NCBI GenBank assembly: GCA_964551735.1
Contig: CAZKEF010000048.1
Coordinates: forward strand, 1 to 42,827
Reading direction: 5' to 3'
Source of the DNA: DAOUAT01 sp964551735
GTDB lineage: Bacteria > Chloroflexota > Anaerolineae > CG2-30-64-16
Length of the DNA stretch: 42,827 nucleotides
The notes under the pieces are model-generated. The model had not been told where the DNA came from and searched no databases. It saw only the letters and a program-made list of their open reading frames with translations. How positions within the stretch are numbered: position 1 is the first letter of the stretch; the number at the start of each line of letters is the position of its first letter. Shown piece by piece: positions 37,161 through 42,827 of this stretch. A program made the translations under genes and the position numbers.

Positions 37161-38633
37161 ATGACGGAAAACGCCCAGCCGCGCCCAGTCCAGGCAGCGT
37201 CGCCCCTGTTCAGCGCCTACCAGCTCGATCACGCTTACGACGAGATGTTCACGCCCGAGGGCGCGCCCCGGCCGGCGTATGACCTGCTCTATCGTCGCCT
37301 GCTGGAGCTGACGCCGGCCGAACTGCAGCAGCGCCAACAAGCCGCCGACCTCTCGTTCCTGCACCAGGGGATCACCTTCACGGTCTATAGCGACGCGCGC
37401 GGCACCGAGCGCATCTTTCCCTACGACCTGATCCCGCGCATCATCGCCGCGGCCGAGTGGGATGTCGTCGAGCGCGGCCTGATCCAACGCATCACCGCGC
37501 TGAACCTGTTCCTCCACGACATCTACCACAAGGCGCAGATCCTAGCCGACCGGGTGGTTCCCTTCGATCTGGTCTACAGCAGCAAACATTACCGCCGGGA
37601 GATGCGCGACCTGGACGTGCCGCACGGGGTTTATGTGGCTGTGGTGGGCACCGACCTGATCCGCCTGCCCGACGGCCGGTTCGCCGTGCTCGAGGATAAC
37701 CTGCGGGTGCCCAGCGGCGCGTCGTACATGCTGGCCAACCGCCAGGTGATGAAGCGCGTCTTCCCGCTGCTCTTCAACCACTACAACGTCCGGCCACTGG
37801 ATTACTACCCCCAGGCGCTGCTGACCGTGCTGCGCGACCTGGCTCCTGTGCGCCACGCCGAGCCCAACATCGTGCTGCTGTCGCCCGGCGTCTACAACTC
37901 CGCCTATTTCGAGCACACCTTCCTGGCGCGGCAGATGGGGATCACCCTGGTGGAGGGCCGCGACCTGGTGACCCACGATAACACGGTTTACATGCGCACC
38001 ACGGCCGGCCTGCAGCGGGTGGACGTGATCTACCGGCGCATTGACGATGATTTCATTGACCCCCTGGTGTTCCGCAAGGACTCGATGCTGGGCGTGCCCG
38101 GCCTGTTCAATGCCTACCGGAGCGGCAACGTGACCCTGGCCAACGCCATCGGCACGGGCGTGGCCGACGACAAGGCGGTTTACGCCTATGTGCCCGCCAT
38201 CATCCGCTACTACCTGGACGAAGACCCGATCCTGCCCAACATCGAGACCTATCAGTGCGCGGACGAGGCGCAGCGCCGCCACGTGCTGGCCCACCTGGAT
38301 GCGTTGGTGGTGAAGGCCGTGGGGGAATCGGGCGGCTACGGCATGTTGATCGGCCCGCACAGCACCGCGGAGGGCCGCGAGGAGTTCCGCCGGCTGATCC
38401 TGGCGAACCCGCGCAACTACATCGCGCAGCCCACCATCGCGCTGTCGCGTGCGCCTTGCTTCATGGATTGCTGCGTCGAGGCGCGGCACGTGGACCTGCG
38501 GCCCTACATCCTCCACGGCCAACGGGTGACCATCGCACCCGGCGGCCTGACGCGGGTGGCGCTGCGTCGCGGGTCGCTGGTGGTAAACTCATCGCAGGGC
38601 GGGGGGAGCAAGGATACGTGGGTGTTGGCGTGA
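37161..38633 (+). CDS. Circularly permuted ATP-grasp protein (DUF404/DUF407 type)
   Basis: The 490-residue protein matches the circularly permuted ATP-grasp family: LSFLHQGITFTVYSD, VFPFDL-like RVVPFDLVYSS, VLEDNLRVPSGASYMLANR, then DVIYRRIDDDFIDPL and VVKAVGESGGYGMLIG near residue 385, where the metal and ATP residues lie. It belongs with the two genes that follow (9 and 3 bp gaps). This trio was predicted by comparative genomics to make or attach a peptide-like product through amide ligation; the substrate is not known. ATG 37161 follows CGGAG. The length is normal for the family. Confidence 0.92.
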   Translation: MTENAQPRPVQAASPLFSAYQLDHAYDEMFTPEGAPRPAYDLLYRRLLELTPAELQQRQQAADLSFLHQGITFTVYSDARGTERIFPYDLIPRIIAAAEWDVVERGLIQRITALNLFLHDIYHKAQILADRVVPFDLVYSSKHYRREMRDLDVPHGVYVAVVGTDLIRLPDGRFAVLEDNLRVPSGASYMLANRQVMKRVFPLLFNHYNVRPLDYYPQALLTVLRDLAPVRHAEPNIVLLSPGVYNSAYFEHTFLARQMGITLVEGRDLVTHDNTVYMRTTAGLQRVDVIYRRIDDDFIDPLVFRKDSMLGVPGLFNAYRSGNVTLANAIGTGVADDKAVYAYVPAIIRYYLDEDPILPNIETYQCADEAQRRHVLAHLDALVVKAVGESGGYGMLIGPHSTAEGREEFRRLILANPRNYIAQPTIALSRAPCFMDCCVEARHVDLRPYILHGQRVTIAPGGLTRVALRRGSLVVNSSQGGGSKDTWVLA

Positions 38634-38642
38634 GGAAAAGTA

Positions 38643-39617
38643 ATGTTATCTCGTGTCGCCGATAGTCTCTACTGGCTGGGCCGCTACCTGGAGCGGGCCG
38701 ATTTCGTGGCGCGGCAGTTGGACGTTCACCTCACCGTGGCGCCGGAGCAGGCGCTGGAGGCCGCGGGCCGCCGGCGCAATCGTCTCATCGCCTGCCTGGT
38801 GGGCGAAAGCTACCCGGCCGAGCAGGTCACAAGCGATTATGACCTGGCCCAGTTGCTCACCTTCGACGCGGACAACCCCAACGCCATCGCCGTCTGCATC
38901 GCGGCCGCGCGCGAGAACGCGCGCCAGGTGCGCGAGCAGATCAACTCGCAGATGTGGGAGCAGCTCAATCAGCTCTACCTGGCGGTGCAGGAAGCATCGC
39001 TGCCTGAACTGTGGCCGGGCCAGCCGCACCGGTTCTACCACGGCATCAACCAGGACGTCTACCGGTTCCAGGGCATCACGGACTCGCGCATGAGCCGCGA
39101 CCAGGGCTGGCACTTCATTCAGCTCGGCCGTTACCTGGAGCGCGCCATTGCCACCGCCGAGGTGCTGGACGTGGAGTTCCGGGACCTCTACCGGGGCGGC
39201 GGGCTGCGCGCGGTCGTGGCCGATCAGCAGAGCTACCTGGAGTGGGTGGGGCTGCTGCGCGGGTGCGCGGCCTACGAGGCGTATACCCGGGTCTACACCC
39301 TGGAGGTCGAGCCGCGGCACATCGCCGAGTTCCTGCTGCTCAACCCGGAGTTCCCCTACTCGGTGCATTTCGCTATTGATGAGCTGCAAGCCTCGCTAGA
39401 GGCCATCGGCGCGATGACGGAGACCAGCAAGGCCGCGCGCGTCCATCGCCTGGTGGGCCGGCTGCGCGCGACTGTAGACTACGGCCAGATTGACGAGATC
39501 ATGGACGCCGGCCTGGGCAGCTATCTGCTGGACATCCGGCGCAGGTGCGGCGAGATCCACGCCGCCATCTATCAGACCTACATCACCTATCCCATCGAAG
39601 AGAAGTTGGCAGCCTGA
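38643..39617 (+). CDS. Alpha-E domain protein (DUF403)
   Basis: The 324-residue, almost wholly helical protein starts with the family signature MLSRVADSLYWLGRYLERAD and later has GITDSRMSRDQGWHFIQLGRYLERA. The name refers to conserved alpha helices with glutamates; catalytic activity is unproven. It nearly always sits between the permuted ATP-grasp protein and the transglutaminase-like protein, as here. It begins 9 bp after the ATP-grasp stop and ends 3 bp before the next start, so translation is coupled. Confidence 0.93.
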   Translation: MLSRVADSLYWLGRYLERADFVARQLDVHLTVAPEQALEAAGRRRNRLIACLVGESYPAEQVTSDYDLAQLLTFDADNPNAIAVCIAAARENARQVREQINSQMWEQLNQLYLAVQEASLPELWPGQPHRFYHGINQDVYRFQGITDSRMSRDQGWHFIQLGRYLERAIATAEVLDVEFRDLYRGGGLRAVVADQQSYLEWVGLLRGCAAYEAYTRVYTLEVEPRHIAEFLLLNPEFPYSVHFAIDELQASLEAIGAMTETSKAARVHRLVGRLRATVDYGQIDEIMDAGLGSYLLDIRRRCGEIHAAIYQTYITYPIEEKLAA

Positions 39618-39620
39618 CCT

Positions 39621-40601
39621 ATGCGCTACACCATCCGCCATCTCACCCAGTACCGTTACACCGCGCCGGTGGCCGAGAGCGTCACCGAGGTGCGCATGCA
39701 GCCGAGCACGACCGAGCATCAGCAATGTCTGGCGTTCCGTTTGCAGGTGCGCCCCGCGGCCGCGGTGTTCTCGTATGTGGATCACCTGGGCAACATCGTG
39801 CACCATTTCAGCCAGCCTGCATCGCACAAAGAGCTGAGCATCCAGGCCGAGTCGGAGGTGTTGGTGGCGCCTCGGCCGCCGCTGCCCCCGGCGTTGCCCC
39901 CCGACGATTGGACGCGTATTGACGCGGCTCTGGCCGGCGGCGATCTTTGGGACTTCGTGATCCCCAGCGAGCAGACCGGCTCGACCGCGGCCCTGGCTGG
40001 CCTGGCAGCCGAGCTGGGGGTCGAGCGCCGCGGCGACCCGTTGAGCGTGTTGCTGGATCTCAACCTGGCGATCCACCGCGCCTTTGCGTACGACGCCAAG
40101 AGCACGCGCGTCGATTCGCCCATTGATGAAGCGTTGAGCTATCGGCGGGGGGTGTGCCAGGACTTCTCACACGTGATGCTGGCGTTGGCCCGCAACTACC
40201 TGTACGTGCCGTGTCGCTACGTCAGCGGCTACCTGCACCCGCGGCGCGATGACGCCTCCGCGGCCGCGGCCACCCACGCCTGGGTGGAGGCCTGGCTGCC
40301 CGACCTGGGCTGGGTGGGCTTCGACCCGACCAACAACGTGCTGGCCGGCGAGCGGCACATCCAGGTGGCCGTCGGCCGCGATTACCAGGACGTGCCGCCC
40401 ACGCGCGGGGTGTTCAAGGGCAGCAGCGGCAGCGAGCTAAGCGTCACCGTGCGCGTGCGCCCGGTGCAAGAGGCTGCCGTGGAAGCGGGTGAGCCCGAAG
40501 AAGCCGAGCCGCCGGCCTACCGCACCACCGTCCGGGAGCTCCAGACCAAGTACGTCCAGGCCATCCTGGCGGTGCAGATGCAGCAGCAACAGCAGCAGTG
40601 A
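39621..40601 (+). CDS. Transglutaminase-like cysteine peptidase/amidase
   Basis: The 326-residue protein has the bacterial transglutaminase N-terminal region (about 1-85, YTIRHLTQYRYTAPVAESV in start position) and a papain-like transglutaminase core. The triad is visible: cysteine 179 in RRGVCQDFSH, histidine 219 in THAWVEAW, aspartate 235 in GFDPTNN. It probably cleaves or transfers amide bonds made by the ATP-grasp partner. The C-terminus ends in a run of glutamines (QMQQQQQQ), unusual beside its relatives. There is no signal peptide, so it acts in the cytoplasm. Confidence 0.93.
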   Translation: MRYTIRHLTQYRYTAPVAESVTEVRMQPSTTEHQQCLAFRLQVRPAAAVFSYVDHLGNIVHHFSQPASHKELSIQAESEVLVAPRPPLPPALPPDDWTRIDAALAGGDLWDFVIPSEQTGSTAALAGLAAELGVERRGDPLSVLLDLNLAIHRAFAYDAKSTRVDSPIDEALSYRRGVCQDFSHVMLALARNYLYVPCRYVSGYLHPRRDDASAAAATHAWVEAWLPDLGWVGFDPTNNVLAGERHIQVAVGRDYQDVPPTRGVFKGSSGSELSVTVRVRPVQEAAVEAGEPEEAEPPAYRTTVRELQTKYVQAILAVQMQQQQQQ

Positions 40602-40629
40602 CGCCGCTTACGGCATCTTGTGCCGCAGC

Positions 40630-41004
40630 TCACCCTCTCATCCCCATGATGACCCCGGAGAAATACGGGATCAGCCAGATGGCCCAGACCAGGACGCTGA
40701 ACTTGTGGAAGTTGACGATCGCCCGCTCGTTCTTGCGCGCCAGCACGACCGTCGCCCAGATCGCATGGATGATCATCAGCAGGATCGCGGCCACGCCGGT
40801 CACGCCATGCATATCGGCCGTCAGCCCGCCGGCATAGTCCATCATGATCGCGGTGCCTGTGGTATCGCAGGCCAACCCGAGCCAGAAGAAGACCAAGTGC
40901 CAGTCCTTGAGCCGGCCCGCCAGCCGTTCGCTCCAGACGCCGATGGTGTAGAAGACCAGTGCCAGGGTAATGAAGATCGTGCCGAAGATCATGATTGGGG
41001 GCAT
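40630..41004 (-). CDS. HsmA-like (TIGR03987) four-helix membrane protein
   Basis: The 124-residue protein has four hydrophobic segments. It follows the TIGR03987/HsmA pattern: IFITLALVFYTIGVWSER, WHLVFFWLGLACDTTGT, HGVTGVAAILLMIIHAIWA and FHKFSVLVWAIWLIPYFSG. Histidines in the helices suggest heme or metal binding, but function is not established. The ATG at 41004 follows GAGGA by 7 nt. It lies 34 bp after the DNA methylase gene on the same strand and converges on the transglutaminase gene. Confidence 0.85.
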   Translation of the reverse strand: MPPIMIFGTIFITLALVFYTIGVWSERLAGRLKDWHLVFFWLGLACDTTGTAIMMDYAGGLTADMHGVTGVAAILLMIIHAIWATVVLARKNERAIVNFHKFSVLVWAIWLIPYFSGVIMGMRG

Positions 41005-41038
41005 GAGAGGGTCCTCGCTGTTTGGTGTCGGTGAAGCA

Positions 41039-42517
41039 CTATGCCACCAACTCGTCCGCAATCGCCGTAAACTGCTCCAGCGCGGCCTGTAAGTCCTCCA
41101 CGATTTCCGCGGCCAGCACTTCCGGCGCGGGCAGGCTGGCGCTGTCTTCCAGGCCCTCATCGCGCAGCCAGAAGATGTCCAGGTTGACCTTGTCGCGGGC
41201 CATGAGCTCGGCGAGGGGGTAGGCCCGCCAACGCCCCGACGGATCCGCTGCCGACCAGGTGGCCGTGCGCTCGTGCCGGTTCTCCGGGTGATAGCACGCC
41301 ACGAACTCGTCCAGGTCGCTCCGGGTCAGCGGCCTCTGCTTCAAGCTGAAATCGCGGTTGGTGCGCAGGTCGTAGATCCAAAGCTGCTGCGTCCAGGGGG
41401 TCTCGCTGGCCGGCTTGCGGTCGAAGAAGAGCACGTTGGCCTTGACCCCCTGGGCGTAGAAGATGCCGGTGGGCAGCCGCAGCAGCGTGTGGACGTCGCA
41501 CTCGTGCAGCAGTTTGCGGCGGATCGTCTCGCCCGCGCCGCCCTCGAAGAGCACGTTGTCCGGCACGACCACCGCGGCCCGGCCGTGGATCGTCAGGATC
41601 GTCTTGATGTGCTGGATGAAGTTGAGCTGCTTGTTGCTGGTGGAGGTCCAGAAATCGTCGCGCACGATCACCTGCGATTCGCGTTTGGCCTCGCCTTCTT
41701 CGCTGACGAACGTGACGCTGGACTTCTTGCCGAAGGGCGGATTGGTCCGCACCAGGTCGAACCGGTCGCCCGGATCGGCGGCCAGGCTGTCGGCCACGCG
41801 GATGGGGCTGGCGCTGCCGTGGGCGCCGATGCCGTGCAGGTATAGGTTCATCACGCAGAGCCGCGCCGCGCTGTCCACGATCTCCCAGCCGTGCAGCGCC
41901 CGGCGCCGCAGGTGATCCCACTGCGCACGATCCAGGGCGTGGCGCTCCTTGATGGCGTCGTGCGCGGCCAGCAGGAAGCCGCCCGTGCCGGCCGCGGGAT
42001 CGCAGATGGTCTGGCCGGGCGCGGGGCGCATGACGTGCACCATCGCCTTGATCAGCGGCCGCGGGGTGAAGTATTGCCCCGCGCCCGACTTGATGTCCTG
42101 CGCGTTCTTCTCCAGTAGCCCTTCGTAGATCTCGCCCTTGACGTCCATGTCCAGGCCGATCCAGGTTTCGCTGTCAATCAGGTCAATCAGCCGGCGCAGC
42201 TTGGCCGGGTCCTGGATCTTGTTCTGCGCCTTGCGGAAGATCACCGGGATGAGGCCAGAGCCCGCGCCCAGCGCGGTCAGGATGTGGCGGTAGTGAGCCT
42301 CCAATGCATCCCCGTCGAGCCGTAGCAGGCTGCGCCAGCCCAGCTCCGGCGGGATCGCGCTGGCCTTGCCCAGCTCGTGCTCCTGCTCGTCATCCATCTT
42401 GAGGAAGAGCAGATAGGTGAGCTGCTCAACGTAGTCGCCGTAGGACACGCCGTCGTCGCGCAGGACGTTGCAGTAGTTCCAGAGGCGTTGGACGATGGTG
42501 GCGGATTGGGTGGACAT
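41039..42517 (-). CDS. hsdM: Type I restriction-modification DNA methylase subunit (HsdM-like)
   Basis: The 492-residue N6-adenine methylase has an N-terminal HsdM_N helical domain (about 5-130, YGDYVEQLTYLLFLKM). The catalytic domain has QYFTPRPLI, the SAM motif DPAAGTGGF and the target-base motif NPPFGK. The protein usually pairs with HsdS for specificity and HsdR for cutting. Neither is downstream; they may lie beyond 42827 or be missing, leaving an orphan methylase. ATG 42517 is used; TTG 42520 precedes it in frame. The ribosome site is weak, and the start lies 7 bp from a duplicated repeat, so its promoter is either inside that repeat or upstream of it. Confidence 0.9.
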   Translation of the reverse strand: MSTQSATIVQRLWNYCNVLRDDGVSYGDYVEQLTYLLFLKMDDEQEHELGKASAIPPELGWRSLLRLDGDALEAHYRHILTALGAGSGLIPVIFRKAQNKIQDPAKLRRLIDLIDSETWIGLDMDVKGEIYEGLLEKNAQDIKSGAGQYFTPRPLIKAMVHVMRPAPGQTICDPAAGTGGFLLAAHDAIKERHALDRAQWDHLRRRALHGWEIVDSAARLCVMNLYLHGIGAHGSASPIRVADSLAADPGDRFDLVRTNPPFGKKSSVTFVSEEGEAKRESQVIVRDDFWTSTSNKQLNFIQHIKTILTIHGRAAVVVPDNVLFEGGAGETIRRKLLHECDVHTLLRLPTGIFYAQGVKANVLFFDRKPASETPWTQQLWIYDLRTNRDFSLKQRPLTRSDLDEFVACYHPENRHERTATWSAADPSGRWRAYPLAELMARDKVNLDIFWLRDEGLEDSASLPAPEVLAAEIVEDLQAALEQFTAIADELVA

Positions 42518-42523
42518 CAATGG

Positions 42524-42678
42524 TTATCCCATTGTAGGGGCGCACCCTTGCGGTCGCCCTGGTTGCGGTCGCCCTGGTTGCGGTCGCCCTGGTTGCGGCC
42601 GCCCTGGTTGCGGCCGGTGCGATGGGGGGCAGGTGCAAGACCTGCCCCTACATTATGGTGCCCGCGCGTTGCCGCGAA
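42524..42678. repeat. First copy of a 163-bp-period duplicated repeat
   Basis: The unit runs from TTATCCCATTG through a palindromic element with ends GTAGGGGC (42534) and GCCCCTAC (42644-42651) to CGCGCGTTGCCGCGAA. Inside are four tandem 15-bp units of the GGTTGCGGTCGCCCT type. It abuts the hsdM start. Confidence 0.9.
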
Positions 42679-42686
42679 CGCGTCGT

Positions 42687-42827
42687 TTATCCCATTGTAG
42701 GGGCGCACCCTTGCGGTCGCCCTGGTTGCGGCCGCCCTGGTTGCGGCCGCCCTGGTTGCGGCCGGTGCGATGGGGGGGCAGGTGCAAGACCTGCCCCTAC
42801 ATTATGGTGCCCGCGCGTTGCCGCGAA
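42687..42827. repeat. Second copy of the duplicated repeat, cut by the window end
   Basis: This copy is nearly identical to 42524-42678 but has three instead of four 15-bp units and one extra G in the poly-G run. Its palindromic element spans 42697-42800. More copies may lie beyond the window. Confidence 0.9.

Noticed and set aside
42541..42620. CRISPR-like array from regular 15-bp units
   Set aside because: Units are contiguous with no unique spacers and differ in copy number between duplicated blocks; this is a minisatellite.

Overview
The window is GC-rich bacterial chromosome, most likely from a member of the Chloroflexota (Anaerolineae-like). This is inferred from gene content and style: a large BTAD/AAA/TPR (SARP-like) regulator, kinase-less multi-pass 'YRLYDIDVVIRKTL' membrane proteins, a fused glycyl-tRNA synthetase, a GAAC-N4-GTTC type LexA box, and many short dispersed repeat families. 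No 16S rRNA is present, so the lineage is not proven.

Layout. 1-360: the 3' end of a 5S rRNA, its terminator, and a promoter plus leader with a second strong terminator ahead of a CNNM/CorC-type CBS membrane protein (360-1718) and cytidine deaminase (1779-2213). 2337-6109 (minus): a partner-switching operon with a GAF-PP2C-HATPase phosphatase/kinase fusion, a GNAT acetyltransferase, two STAS antagonists and an unknown protein. 6247-14926 (minus): four paralogous multi-pass membrane proteins, interleaved with a serine hydrolase fused to a TolB-like propeller, an APH-like kinase and a small membrane protein. 15117-16554 (minus): a four-helix-type membrane protein and a diheme cytochrome c, divergent from the SARP-like regulator at 16814-19732.

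19797-24432: recO, a MazG-like protein, a structured RNA region and fused glyQS. 24530-25655: adjacent higBA and hicBA toxin-antitoxin modules. 25668-30544: sbcC, a threonine/serine dehydratase-type enzyme, and a radical SAM protein of the DNA modification/repair type under a textbook promoter holding a LexA box. 30799-35186: a metallophosphoesterase, a nitrilase-superfamily amidohydrolase, a double GNAT protein, an inverted-repeat-flanked transposase remnant, fdhD and a DinB-like protein. 35364-36923: 1-pyrroline-5-carboxylate dehydrogenase. 37161-40601: the conserved ATP-grasp / alpha-E / transglutaminase operon. 40630-42517 (minus): an HsmA-like membrane protein and a type I DNA methylase, next to a 163-bp duplicated repeat.

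Three cross-cutting signals stand out. (1) The promoters of the partner-switch operon and of the membrane protein/cytochrome operon share one architecture: CCGTAACG, N4, CCGTAACG, ATT, 17 nt, then a -10. The second copy lies beside the SARP-like regulator gene, and a half-site version sits before one membrane paralogue. This suggests one small regulon. (2) Several distinct repeat families have entered coding sequence in frame, always at linkers or loops: four times in glyQS, and once each in the phosphatase fusion, the SARP-like regulator and the radical SAM gene. (3) Several promoters place the start codon 5-8 nt after the -10, implying leaderless mRNAs (recO, higB, the metallophosphoesterase, one membrane paralogue).
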